A program made the translations under genes and the position numbers. A stretch of 64,000 nt of DNA from JAGDZR01 sp049115695. GTDB taxonomy: Bacteria > Bacteroidota > Bacteroidia > Cytophagales > Cyclobacteriaceae. Shown here piece after piece: positions 1 to 8,909 of the stretch. Within the stretch, counting starts at the first letter, position 1; each line of letters starts with the position of its first letter. Below the pieces are notes generated by a model. The model was not told the DNA's origin and did no database searches. It was given only the letters and a program-made list of their open reading frames with translations. The stretch lies in assembly GCA_049115695.1 (NCBI GenBank), contig JAGDZR010000017.1:259010-323009 (forward strand). The letters are read 5' to 3'.

Positions 1-925
1 CACTGGTTTGAAATCCATCAATCCCTCCATTGTGACCATAGCCGCGCTTGTCATAGAATGGTACTTGAAACATACCTAGCCCCATTCCATCCTGGATTGT
101 TTTCATTTTTTCGAGAGAGGCGGTAGTGATCAACTTATCCGGGGTAAATAGCGCATTTAGAAATTTGTTGAGATCACTTGGTGTAGAAACAATAGCTCCA
201 GCGCCACGAGGAACGGTCATGTCAGTCTCTGTGCCCAATTTCCATTCTCTGGACCGGGTGTAGCTACGCACCTCGTTATTGTCAGGATTAATTTTCCCAC
301 CATAATAGGTAGAAGTCAATCCAGCTGGATTGCAAATCTTATCTGCGATCAAATCAGCAAAACTTTTTCCTGTTATCTCCTCAAGAATAAATGTAAGCAG
401 TAGATAGTTTGAGTTGGAATACTCTGTCTTTTCATTTGGAATAAAAACGGATTCGAAATTTTCCAGCCGCTCGATCAGTTGGATTTTGGTCACCGGGCTT
501 TCCATCCACTGGATATAATCAGGACTGCTCGTAAAGTTGAAAATGCCGCTTCGATGACCAAGGAGCATTTTGATCGTGATTTTATCAGCGTTTTCGACAT
601 TTGGAAAGTAGGAGTCCAGTGAAGTCGAGAGTGTTAGCTTTTCATCCTCAATGAGCTGCATGATCAACGTGGATGTAAAGATTTTGGTAATTGATCCAAT
701 ACGATATTTGCTGGCTGTATCTGCCTTTAAGTCAGCTTCCAAGTCTTTATATCCGATGGCCTTTGCATAAATGGGTTTTCCATTCTGATAAATGGAAAGA
801 CTTCCCATGCCTTTATTATTTTCCTCTATAAGGTCAAACAAGCTGTCTAGTTTCACTGAGTTAAAACCTTGAGCATTGAGTAGGGATGTGGTGATTAGGC
901 ACAGAATAAAAAAACGAATTCTCAT
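1..925 (-). CDS. Beta-lactamase-family serine hydrolase, 3' end beyond window
   Basis: Reading the minus strand from an ATG at 925 gives about 308 codons open to the window edge, so the C terminus is missing. The N terminus (MRIRFFILCLITTSLLNAQG) is a signal peptide. Class C beta-lactamase/esterase motifs are present in order: SITK (SxxK, nucleophile Ser), YSNSNY (YxN) and HNGG near the edge, where the HxG/KTG box belongs. In Bacteroidota such proteins are usually periplasmic or secreted peptidases or esterases rather than true antibiotic-degrading enzymes; which applies here cannot be told. It is followed on the same strand by nothing visible, and the GH9 gene lies upstream, 85 bases away, in the same direction. 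Confidence 0.85.
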   Translation of the reverse strand, partial: MRIRFFILCLITTSLLNAQGFNSVKLDSLFDLIEENNKGMGSLSIYQNGKPIYAKAIGYKDLEADLKADTASKYRIGSITKIFTSTLIMQLIEDEKLTLSTSLDSYFPNVENADKITIKMLLGHRSGIFNFTSSPDYIQWMESPVTKIQLIERLENFESVFIPNEKTEYSNSNYLLLTFILEEITGKSFADLIADKICNPAGLTSTYYGGKINPDNNEVRSYTRSREWKLGTETDMTVPRGAGAIVSTPSDLNKFLNALFTPDKLITTASLEKMKTIQDGMGLGMFQVPFYDKRGYGHNGGIDGFQTS

Positions 926-1010
926 AAGATGCGGATTTTCTCTTTGGTGCAATTTGGTAATATTTGGAATATATGCTGCATTTTTAAAGTCATCTAACAC
1001 ATCAACCAGA

Positions 1011-2699
1011 TTATTTTGATACCTGCTCTAAATAACCGATGACATAAACTGCAGGCGCATTCCAGTTGAGACATACTTCATTGCTGGCATAGCTTGGTTC
1101 TACATCTTCGAATGATTTGGCTGGATCGGTATATTTATACTCAACTTGAGCTCTGTCTTGTTGGTCTTTGTTTGGACCTCCAATTATAAATCCAGGAACA
1201 GGATCTTCTATGCCGTCAGCACCACTTGGTCGGTGATGAGGGAACATTGCCTGCTTACTTCCAAATCCTGTTAAGAAGCTATATCCGGTTGCATTTTTTC
1301 CGAAAATGTAATCCGTGTTTTGCTGAGCTGCTTTTAAATACTTGGAGTCACCAGTCAATCTGTGCGCATAACATAGGATTTGCGCCTGATTTAAAATATC
1401 ACTGTTAGAACCCCACTCATATAAATCCAATCCTATTCGGTAGGGGATTGCATCAATCTTCTTAAGGATGTTATCAGCAAGATTTATTTGACCAGCAACA
1501 AGAGTCTCAGCTAGTTCATTTGGCAAAAGATGCCGATTTTCAATCAATGAATGAAAGGCTACATTGCGAATGAAAAATTTCCAACTATTGGTTAACTGGT
1601 GCCTGATTGGTTCGGGGTTGTTCAAAAGATAATCCAGGTATTTCTGCTCTTGTGTGGCGATGAATAACTCGGCTGCTGCCCAATAGAATTCATCAGACAA
1701 TTGATCGTCTCCATATTCACCAGTTCTTACATCATCAGGATTTTTATAAAATTCTTCTGGATTAGCGAGTGCCCAGTCCCAGGCTTTATTTGCTGCATTC
1801 AGGGAATTGGATGCCCAGTCCTTATCTTCATACAAGCGCGAGGATTGAGCCATTACGGCTGCAAAAGTTAAGGAGGCCGCCGTACCTTTTCCAATGATCC
1901 AACGTTCCAGATCGTATGCTTCCGGCATGATGAATCCTCCAAAATTTTTGGCAGTCAATTTATGATAGACACCACCATCCTCATCTTGCATGGTAAGTAC
2001 CCAATTCAGTTCATATTTCAATTCGTCCAACAGGTCACTGACACCATTTCCGCTCTCCGGTATATTCAATTGACTGTCAGCTATTGCTTCGGGATATTGC
2101 TCAACGAGTTGGAGCATTTGACCCACCGTGATGGCGGCATTCACAACATATTTACCATAGTCACCAGCATCATACCAACCACCTGGTGAAGACATAACTC
2201 CGGATTTACCAGTTGACGGGTGAAAGTTGCATTGATCGTCTGAATGACCGGAAGCTCTTGCAAATTGTTCGCCAAATTGTTTTTCAATAGGCATAGACGC
2301 TCGCTGAAAGTAAAAACTTTTAATGGAGGCATTCAGCGCATCGGCATATACATTATTGTTTATTTCAAATGGATATGAAATATCTGATCCAATCTTAATG
2401 CGATAGGTGCCTGGTGTTTGAAGAAAAGTAAAATCTCCAATCATCACTTTTTCACCCGACTGTTCCCAGACCCCTCCATTTTTGAGCTCACCACTGAAAA
2501 TGGTCTCGTTAGACTCATTGATAATATCAAAGTTGCTCGCAGTTTTGTCAGCAAGAATAAACTGCTTAGTGCTAGTTGGGTAGTAGCCAATTTGATTGAG
2601 TCTGATCTCAGTTAAAACATTGGGAATTACAGGCTGTGATTGAGAACTGCATCCTAATAATATTACAGTAGTGAGAATTGCTGATGCTAAACTTTTCAT
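1011..2699 (-). CDS. GH9 family glycoside hydrolase (endoglucanase-like) lipoprotein
   Basis: This 562-residue protein starts with a lipoprotein signal peptide (lipobox LLGC, Cys about residue 17), so it is probably anchored in an envelope membrane. Residues about 30-115 form the Ig-like N-terminal domain typical of CelD-type GH9 enzymes (starting EIRLNQIGYYP). The catalytic (alpha/alpha)6 barrel follows, with the GH9 hallmarks GGWYDAGDYGKYV (catalytic base Asp), PHHRPSG (active-site His) and the C-terminal SYASNEVCLNWNAP block with the proton-donor Glu. Known family members cut beta-1,4-glucans or related glycans. No SusCD pair or other glycosidase lies beside it, so the substrate is unclear. 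The upstream gene is divergent. Confidence 0.9.
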   Translation of the reverse strand: MKSLASAILTTVILLGCSSQSQPVIPNVLTEIRLNQIGYYPTSTKQFILADKTASNFDIINESNETIFSGELKNGGVWEQSGEKVMIGDFTFLQTPGTYRIKIGSDISYPFEINNNVYADALNASIKSFYFQRASMPIEKQFGEQFARASGHSDDQCNFHPSTGKSGVMSSPGGWYDAGDYGKYVVNAAITVGQMLQLVEQYPEAIADSQLNIPESGNGVSDLLDELKYELNWVLTMQDEDGGVYHKLTAKNFGGFIMPEAYDLERWIIGKGTAASLTFAAVMAQSSRLYEDKDWASNSLNAANKAWDWALANPEEFYKNPDDVRTGEYGDDQLSDEFYWAAAELFIATQEQKYLDYLLNNPEPIRHQLTNSWKFFIRNVAFHSLIENRHLLPNELAETLVAGQINLADNILKKIDAIPYRIGLDLYEWGSNSDILNQAQILCYAHRLTGDSKYLKAAQQNTDYIFGKNATGYSFLTGFGSKQAMFPHHRPSGADGIEDPVPGFIIGGPNKDQQDRAQVEYKYTDPAKSFEDVEPSYASNEVCLNWNAPAVYVIGYLEQVSK

Positions 2700-2918
2700 G
2701 GATTTTTGATTTGTTGTTAAGATATATCAGTGATACAAAGGCATCACGCAGAGGAATTACAATTCCCTCAATTTTGAACCATTATACATGGGTGTCAACT
2801 TTATCTAAGCCGATTTCAGCTGTACCATTTATCTATTCCATAGACAGTTCATAGCAAGTGCTATTGTAGTCTTATGAGTATTTGATCAGATTGGAGACTT
2901 AATTTATAAACCCATAAG

Positions 2919-4403
2919 ATGAAATACATATTGATAGCAATCACAGCATTCTGTTCGGTCATAGCCTTAGGTCAGGACCTTGAGCTAAAGGCAGATGAAA
3001 CGGTGACTACTACCCATGAGGTAACAGTAAAAGGAGCAAGGTTCTCATATAAGGCTACAACAGGCACTCAACCTGTTTGGAATGATGAAGGAAAAGCTAT
3101 TGCAGCGGTGCATTATACATATTATGAGCGTCAGGACGTGAAGGATAGAGCCTCTCGCCCTTTGGTATTTTCATTTAATGGAGGACCAGGGTCAGGTTCT
3201 GTGTGGATGCACCTGGCATACACTGGACCAAGAATATTGAAGATTGATGATGAAGGTTATCCTGTCCAGCCTTATGGAATCAAAGAGAATCCATATTCGA
3301 TTCTTGATGTGGCAGATATTGTCTACGTCAATCCGGTTAACACTGGGTACTCACGAATTTTGGACAAAGAGACGGATAAGAAGACCTTCTTTGGTGTCGA
3401 AGCGGATATTGAATATCTAGCCGAATGGCTCAATACATTTGTCACCAGGAATAATCGTTGGGAGTGCCCAAAGTATCTCATTGGTGAGAGTTATGGCACA
3501 ACGCGTGTTTCTGGGCTGGCGCTTGAATTGCAGAATAATCAATGGATGTACATCAATGGTGTGATTTTAGTGTCCCCAACGGAGTTAGGCATTGATGTCA
3601 ACACAGGTCGAAGAGACGGACCAGTGGGTGCGGCATTGCGGGTTCCATATTTTACTGCAGCAGCTTGGTATCATAACAAATTGTCCAAGGAGTTGCAGGA
3701 TAGAGACCTAGAAGAACTGTTACCTGAAGTAGAGGCATACGTGATTGACGAATTGATACCGGTCATTGCGAAAGGTGGATTTGTCTCGGATGAAGATCGG
3801 AAGTCAGCCGCAGATAAAATGGCGTACTATTCCGGGATATCTTCAAAGTCCATTTTACAGTACAATCTCGACGTTCCAACTTCATTTTATTGGAAGGAGC
3901 TACTAAGAGAAGAAGGCTTCACAGTCGGGCGTTTGGATTCCAGGTACAAAGGGATTGATAAAACTGACGGAGGTGATCGTCCAGATTTCAACTCTGAATT
4001 GACGAGCTGGTTGCATTCATTCACACCTGCAATTAATCATTACTTCAGTACGGTGCTTAACTACAGAACTGATCATAAATACAACATGTTTGGACCTGTT
4101 CGTCCATGGGACCGATCGGGTAATAATACGGGTGAAGATTTAAGGCAAGCAATGGCTCAAAACCCTTACCTGAACGTGATGGTGCAGTCAGGCTTTTATG
4201 ATGGAGCTACCAAGTACTTTGATGCGAAGTATACCATGTGGAGACTAGATCCAAGCGGAAAAATGAAAGATCGATTGAGCTTTAAAGGCTATAGGTCGGG
4301 TCACATGATGTATTTGCGTAAAGAAGATCTGATTAATGCAAATGAGGACATTCGAGACTTTATCAAAGCCACTACTACCAATGGTAAAGCAGCTAAGTAT
4401 TGA
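2919..4403 (+). CDS. Secreted S10-family serine carboxypeptidase-like protein
   Basis: The 494-residue protein has a signal peptide (MKYILIAITAFCSVIALGQ). It carries the S10 oxyanion-hole segment FSFNGGPGSGSVWMHL, the nucleophile elbow GESYGTTR (Ser near residue 190), the Asp region QSGFYDGATKYFD and a C-terminal GHMMY with the presumed catalytic His, so the full triad is present. Family members remove C-terminal residues from peptides, usually at acid pH; bacterial members are mostly uncharacterised. It is likely exported to the periplasm or medium. The DUF1080 gene follows on the same strand after 71 bases, and may be co-transcribed. Confidence 0.88.
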   Translation: MKYILIAITAFCSVIALGQDLELKADETVTTTHEVTVKGARFSYKATTGTQPVWNDEGKAIAAVHYTYYERQDVKDRASRPLVFSFNGGPGSGSVWMHLAYTGPRILKIDDEGYPVQPYGIKENPYSILDVADIVYVNPVNTGYSRILDKETDKKTFFGVEADIEYLAEWLNTFVTRNNRWECPKYLIGESYGTTRVSGLALELQNNQWMYINGVILVSPTELGIDVNTGRRDGPVGAALRVPYFTAAAWYHNKLSKELQDRDLEELLPEVEAYVIDELIPVIAKGGFVSDEDRKSAADKMAYYSGISSKSILQYNLDVPTSFYWKELLREEGFTVGRLDSRYKGIDKTDGGDRPDFNSELTSWLHSFTPAINHYFSTVLNYRTDHKYNMFGPVRPWDRSGNNTGEDLRQAMAQNPYLNVMVQSGFYDGATKYFDAKYTMWRLDPSGKMKDRLSFKGYRSGHMMYLRKEDLINANEDIRDFIKATTTNGKAAKY

Positions 4404-4444
4404 ACGAATGACATAAAATGACAGGTTCATTCTTATCTTCACAT

Positions 4445-4452
4445 TAGATTTG
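4445..4452 (+). promoter_or_regulatory. TAnnTTTG-type -7 element before the DUF1080 gene
   Basis: TAGATTTG lies 23 bases before the ATG at 4475 and matches the Bacteroidota -7 consensus TAnnTTTG. I see no good -33 TTG at the usual 19-21 base spacing, so this is a half-match only. Confidence 0.3.
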
Positions 4453-4474
4453 AAAGATTTCAATTTTTGATACT

Positions 4475-5209
4475 ATGAAGAAGAATATTTTAATAATTAT
4501 TGGCGTGATGGTAGCCACAATGGCACTGCACGCTCAAAAAAGGGTACCAGAGGCAACCGAGCTATATGTGGAAATTCCCAGGGTAACACCAGGTGAAAAG
4601 GGAGCTGCCCCCTCTGATGCAGTTGTCCTGTTTGATGGATCAAACACTGATGCATGGGTGAAAGCTGGAACATCTGATCCTATAGGTTGGGATGTGAAGG
4701 ATGGAGCACTAATTGTAAAGGGAAAAGCAGGTTCTATTGAAACGAAAAAAGAATTTGGTGATGTCCAATTACACATTGAGTGGAAGACTCCTGTCATGGA
4801 AGGAAAGTCGGGACAAGGGTATGCCAATAGTGGTGTATTCTTCATGGGCAAGTACGAGGTGCAGGTTTTGAACTCATACGATAGTGAAACATATAACAAT
4901 GGGCAAGCGGGTTCAATTTACAAGCAGTTTGTACCACTTGTGAATGCGACTAAACCTCCGGGTGAATGGCAGGCTTACGATATCATATTTACTGCGCCAA
5001 GATTTTCAGATAAAGGCACCTTGATTTCACAGGCAAGACTGACGGTGATACATAATGGAGTGCTGGTTCAAAACAATGTTGCATTACTTGGGCCAACCGA
5101 ATATATTGGAACCCCACTTTACAAGCAACACCCAGCCAAGCTTCCATTCAGCTTGCAGGATCATGGCGACCCTGTTGAGTTTAGGAATATTTGGATCAGA
5201 GAGCTTTAA
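4475..5209 (+). CDS. Secreted DUF1080 (3-keto-disaccharide hydrolase family) protein
   Basis: The 244-residue protein has a clear signal peptide ending MALHAQ. The mature part is a single DUF1080 concanavalin-like domain: FDGSNTDAWVKAG near residue 50, then IEWKTP, and the conserved GQGYANSGVFFMGKYEVQVL and GSIYKQ blocks. DUF1080 proteins act on oxidised (3-keto) glycosides or serve as sugar-binding modules. The nearest possible partner is the Gfo/Idh/MocA oxidoreductase at 20 kb, too distant to claim a link. A hairpin terminator follows at 5229-5258. Confidence 0.85.
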   Translation: MKKNILIIIGVMVATMALHAQKRVPEATELYVEIPRVTPGEKGAAPSDAVVLFDGSNTDAWVKAGTSDPIGWDVKDGALIVKGKAGSIETKKEFGDVQLHIEWKTPVMEGKSGQGYANSGVFFMGKYEVQVLNSYDSETYNNGQAGSIYKQFVPLVNATKPPGEWQAYDIIFTAPRFSDKGTLISQARLTVIHNGVLVQNNVALLGPTEYIGTPLYKQHPAKLPFSLQDHGDPVEFRNIWIREL

Positions 5210-5228
5210 GAATTGATCTTTGAGAAGG

Positions 5229-5258
5229 AAACCGGATGTTCAAGCATTCGGTTTTTTT
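5229..5258 (+). terminator. Rho-independent terminator after DUF1080 gene
   Basis: AAACCG-GATG and CATTCGGTTT pair across a short loop and are followed by a run of T. It sits 20 bases after the stop codon at 5209. The remaining bases up to 5480 hold no gene that I can see. Confidence 0.7.
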
Positions 5259-5480
5259 ATGCCCGAGATATTAAAGTGCCCGCTGGCTGAGTGATAAGTG
5301 ATATTGCATTGTTAGCTACATCCAGGTGGACGAATATCCTCTACGTCCATTATTATTCTGGAGAAAATGGCAACTAGAATGATTTGATAGTGAAACGTCT
5401 ATACAATCCTATTAAATGGGCATAGTCACTTGAACTGTATTCCTGGAAAGCTCCCTTTTCAGGCACTCTCTGCAACAAAA

Positions 5481-5509
5481 AAGAGCCCGGCAGTGCCGGG
5501 CTCTTTTTG
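5481..5509. terminator. Strong bidirectional terminator
   Basis: An 11-bp perfect stem, AAGAGCCCGGC / GCCGGGCTCTT, with loop AGT is flanked by an A run on the left and a T run on the right. It can therefore stop transcription from both sides, and it lies 20 bases past the stop of the minus-strand gene ending at 5529. Confidence 0.88.
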
Positions 5510-5528
5510 AATAAAAACCTCTATTGAT

Positions 5529-6503
5529 TTACTGTCCGTCTTCTTTTTCCGGAGCTCCTTCTTCAGCAGTATTCGGATCTGCCTTAAGACCGTTAACGAT
5601 TAGGAAGTCATCATATAATGCTTGGAAATCCTCAACTTCAGGAGACATTTCAATGGCTTCTTCATATTTGGTAAGCGCGTCTAAAATCAAGCCATTGTCC
5701 TGAAAGAAAGAAGCATATACCAACTTATTTAATGGGCTATCATCGCTGATTTCTCCCTGTAGTCCCTGGAAGCTCTCTTCAACCTCTGTCATGTCGCCTG
5801 GAGCAACTTTCTTGATGCCATAAGGGCCTGCGCTAACTTCTTCATCACCCTTTACTTTTACGCTCAAAATGTACAGTGATTCCATCGCCAGTGCTTCTTG
5901 TGTGAAATCAAGATCAATTAAGGTTTGATCTGTCTCATCTTCAAATATTACTTCGTCGAAAATGTTCTGTACAGATACCACATATATAGTCCCTTCTTCA
6001 GCACCTTCTGGCGCTTCCCAACGGATCACGGCGTGATCTCCCAAAACATCGATATTTTCAGTTGGTAGCATTACATTGATGGCTGCATCTCCAACAGCAC
6101 GTGAAACCGCTCCAGTAGCATTCATACGCTGTGCTCTGGTTTTGTTGCCATCATCATTCATCTTTGAAGCAATGTAAGCTGCATACTTACTCGTGACTGA
6201 CGTGTTTTTCGCTAATAAGGCCTTTTCAAGGTCAGCAACCTTTTGAGTGCCGGCAGTTCTTACCTCTGTGGTTTTGCCAGTTTTGTGCATCAATCCAATG
6301 TAAGCGCCATTTCCAGCAATTAATTCATCACCGGCGGCTAATGTAGCTCCGGTTCTCAGTGGTGTTGCCGTGGCGGCTCCTGCTTTCTTTACCTGGTTGG
6401 TGCCTTTATTGGCCAACACTCTAAAAGTAAAGCCCTGTGCAAATACTGTGGTGGCAGCAAAAACAAATGCCAGAGCCAGGATGAACGAATAAGACTTTTT
6501 CAT
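5529..6503 (-). CDS. Secreted FecR-like protein with C-terminal helical (TPR-like) part
   Basis: The 324-residue protein has a signal peptide ending TTVFAQ. Residues about 25-95 look like a FecR-type beta domain (TLAAGDELIAGNGAYIGLMH, then a threshold-and-value pattern). A middle beta-rich segment resembles a fibronectin-type fold (DHAVIRWEAP). The C terminus has a helix pair reminiscent of a TPR (LTKYEEAIEMSPE), then an acidic tail. It follows the CHASE2 gene by 37 bases on the same strand. FecR-like plus CHASE2 pairing is seen in other bacteria; I infer a periplasmic partner for the CHASE2 protein. The exact role is unknown. Confidence 0.7.
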   Translation of the reverse strand: MKKSYSFILALAFVFAATTVFAQGFTFRVLANKGTNQVKKAGAATATPLRTGATLAAGDELIAGNGAYIGLMHKTGKTTEVRTAGTQKVADLEKALLAKNTSVTSKYAAYIASKMNDDGNKTRAQRMNATGAVSRAVGDAAINVMLPTENIDVLGDHAVIRWEAPEGAEEGTIYVVSVQNIFDEVIFEDETDQTLIDLDFTQEALAMESLYILSVKVKGDEEVSAGPYGIKKVAPGDMTEVEESFQGLQGEISDDSPLNKLVYASFFQDNGLILDALTKYEEAIEMSPEVEDFQALYDDFLIVNGLKADPNTAEEGAPEKEDGQ

Positions 6504-6540
6504 AATATTCCGCTTTAGTGGTTTTTATTCAAGTACAAAA

Positions 6541-7785
6541 TTATAATTTATCTCTTTTAAATAGTGATCTACGACCTTCTTTCGTAAATGCATTCTTCAC
6601 AACACCATGGTAAACCTCTAATGAATCGCCTGATAAGGCGATTGCAGCCATGGCTATTGTTAAATCAAGCTTATAGTTATACCAATGGAAAATGAAAATC
6701 ATAAGGGTGAACATACCCCCGAGCTCAATTAACTGAAAAACTTTTGTGACCCCATCATACCATTTTGGAATCATTTTATAGATTAATGTAAAAAGCCAGA
6801 CATTCAAGAAGCACAGTATAATGGCAATTATACCTCCCTGCAAAGCTGACATATAGTTAATATAGTCTCCCGTAAGGACCATTGAAACAACATTTGCATG
6901 AATTACACCCCCATACATATCCGGTAAAGTCCTACCCACAAATCTTTTATTCAATGGTGTAACAAATTTGTCTTCAAGCGATTTTGTATCACCCAAATAC
7001 TCACCCAGAAAACAAAACATCACCACTTTTCCTTCAATCATTTCAGGAAAGTAATTTTGCTCAAATACATCATAGAAATCTAATGCCATGAATTTGGTGC
7101 CAAATTCTGTGGCGCCATAGTCAAGCACATTTCCTTTGAAATTAATGAGCTCAGTCTCGTAGCTTCGCTGAAGAAAATCCTCAGCTGCAGCTGAATCATA
7201 ATAGCTCGCCAATTTGATAGCGAAAGCAACTTCTCTATTTCCATTGACGGTCATTTTTGGCCAAAACTGACGGCATGACTTAATATCATCTTGATGCTCT
7301 GCATCAGTTTCTAAAGTTGCAGGAGCCTCTTCGGCGTACTGTGTAAACAAAGGAATTGACCGTACAAGTGAATCAACCTCATCTGTTAAAGGGTTCACAT
7401 GAAATTTATTCACCAATACCAGATTTTCTACCCTTGACATGGCATCAGCAAGCATCATGTCCCCAAGACTGTCTTCCTTGTAATGATCAAAAAAGGAGTC
7501 AATACCGATTACTGCAGGGTTATGCTGACTAATTGAGTCTAATAGCATTCCGATTTCTGGACGGCTCAATGTTCCAATGTTGACCAATACAATTCGATCA
7601 TCAGCTATTGGATCTTCTCTTAGTTGAGAAAAGACAATATCAGTCATTGACATCTCTTCCAAGGCCATGCCTACTGAATCAAAAGCATCGAATATGCCGA
7701 GACTCGACATTTTGGAAAATCCCCACATCATTCCAAAAATGAACAGGGTGCCGAGCACTACATCTAACCAGATCTTTCTTAACAT
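6541..7785 (-). CDS. CHASE2-domain membrane protein without a kinase or cyclase output domain
   Basis: The 414-residue protein has one N-terminal membrane helix (about residues 5-25), then a long extracytoplasmic CHASE2-type domain (IVLVNIGTLSRPEIGMLLDSI, PAVIGIDSFF, and FVGRTLPDMYGGVIHANVV near residue 295). It ends with a cluster of membrane helices (about 310-395). CHASE2 is a sensory domain normally fused to histidine kinases, adenylate cyclases or c-di-GMP enzymes. Here the protein stops about 25 residues after the last helix, with no output domain. The following gene, a FecR-like secreted protein, probably works with it. A TATGTTTG promoter element sits about 70 bases upstream. Confidence 0.8.
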   Translation of the reverse strand: MLRKIWLDVVLGTLFIFGMMWGFSKMSSLGIFDAFDSVGMALEEMSMTDIVFSQLREDPIADDRIVLVNIGTLSRPEIGMLLDSISQHNPAVIGIDSFFDHYKEDSLGDMMLADAMSRVENLVLVNKFHVNPLTDEVDSLVRSIPLFTQYAEEAPATLETDAEHQDDIKSCRQFWPKMTVNGNREVAFAIKLASYYDSAAAEDFLQRSYETELINFKGNVLDYGATEFGTKFMALDFYDVFEQNYFPEMIEGKVVMFCFLGEYLGDTKSLEDKFVTPLNKRFVGRTLPDMYGGVIHANVVSMVLTGDYINYMSALQGGIIAIILCFLNVWLFTLIYKMIPKWYDGVTKVFQLIELGGMFTLMIFIFHWYNYKLDLTIAMAAIALSGDSLEVYHGVVKNAFTKEGRRSLFKRDKL

Positions 7786-7854
7786 GTTAGTTGGTTTTAC
7801 AGGTTATTAACATGTGTTAATTTACCCGTAACTATTTTACCATGCCCAAAGGCA

Positions 7855-7862
7855 CAAACATA
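7855..7862 (-). promoter_or_regulatory. Candidate -7 element for the CHASE2 operon
   Basis: TATGTTTG on the minus strand matches TAnnTTTG and lies about 70 bases before the CHASE2 start codon. No TTG stands at the usual -33 spacing, so the support is partial. Confidence 0.35.
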
Positions 7863-7925
7863 AAATTAGTAAAATATAATTTTTTATTGAAATTAATCAA
7901 TTTAATAATTAAAAGGTAACCCCTT

Positions 7926-8909
7926 GTGAATACTCCTTTTCAAAAAGTTTCCACTGTCGAAGATTTTGCAAATGAAATTCTAAGTGGGAATCGTTTTGTG
8001 CTGAGCCGGGCGATAACGCTCTCTGAGAGCAAGAAACCTACCGATCGCGATTTCTCTAACGAGCTATTGAATAGATTATTACCCGCAACAGGCAATAGTG
8101 TAAGAATTGGGATTACCGGAATACCGGGAGTTGGGAAAAGCACATTTATTGATGCCTTCGGAACTTATTTGACAAATCAGGGTAAAAAATTGGCTGTGCT
8201 GTCCATAGATCCATCCAGTAAAAAAACGAAAGGTAGCATACTAGGGGATAAGACCAGAATGGCACAATTGTCGAATGATGTAAATGCTTTTATTCGACCT
8301 AGTCCCTCCGGAAATCATTTGGGAGGGGTGGCACAGCGAACGAGGGAGACGATGCTATTATGTGAAGCCGCTGGATTTGATGTAATCATCATCGAAACAG
8401 TAGGTGTGGGGCAAAGCGAAACTGCTGTCAAAGACATGGTTGATGTTTTTTTATTGTTGATGCTGTCAGGTGGAGGGGATGAGTTACAAGGCATCAAACG
8501 CGGTATCATGGAAATGACGGATATTATCGCCATCAACAAAGTAGATGGAGACAATGTCAAAGCTGGACAAAGAGCGAGACAACAGTATGAACAAGCTCTT
8601 CATTTATTTCCTGGCAATGAAAATGGATGGACTGTACCGGTAATGACAACATCGGCAATAGATGCTCAGGGTCTTGAAGAGATCTGGATTCAAATGGAGC
8701 ATTTTTTCATCTCAACAAAGGCCAATGGTTGGTTTGATCAAAATCGAAATGATCAAAAATTGAAGTGGTTTAAGGAGGCGGTGAGATTCGAGCTTGAGCA
8801 TAGGTTTTATGATCAATTAGACGTTAAGTCAAATCTTCAGCACGTGGAGGATGCTGTTCAGTCCGGAAAGCTGAGTGTCAGAGCTGCCATTGATAAACTG
8901 ATGAAGTGA
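7926..8909 (+). CDS. meaB: MeaB/ArgK-type GTPase chaperone of methylmalonyl-CoA mutase
   Basis: The 327-residue protein starts at GTG 7926. It has the G3E-family P-loop GITGIPGVGKSTFIDAFG (about residues 62-78), LSIDPSSKKTKGSILGDKTRM, the ETVGVGQSE switch region, GGGDELQGIKRGI and INKVDGDN as the NKxD guanine motif. The length fits the family. MeaB loads and protects adenosylcobalamin-dependent methylmalonyl-CoA mutase, using GTP hydrolysis. The mutase itself is not in the window. The B12 uptake cluster 1.6 kb downstream makes the cofactor context coherent. An upstream ATG is lacking, which supports the GTG start. Confidence 0.92.
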   Translation: MNTPFQKVSTVEDFANEILSGNRFVLSRAITLSESKKPTDRDFSNELLNRLLPATGNSVRIGITGIPGVGKSTFIDAFGTYLTNQGKKLAVLSIDPSSKKTKGSILGDKTRMAQLSNDVNAFIRPSPSGNHLGGVAQRTRETMLLCEAAGFDVIIIETVGVGQSETAVKDMVDVFLLLMLSGGGDELQGIKRGIMEMTDIIAINKVDGDNVKAGQRARQQYEQALHLFPGNENGWTVPVMTTSAIDAQGLEEIWIQMEHFFISTKANGWFDQNRNDQKLKWFKEAVRFELEHRFYDQLDVKSNLQHVEDAVQSGKLSVRAAIDKLMK

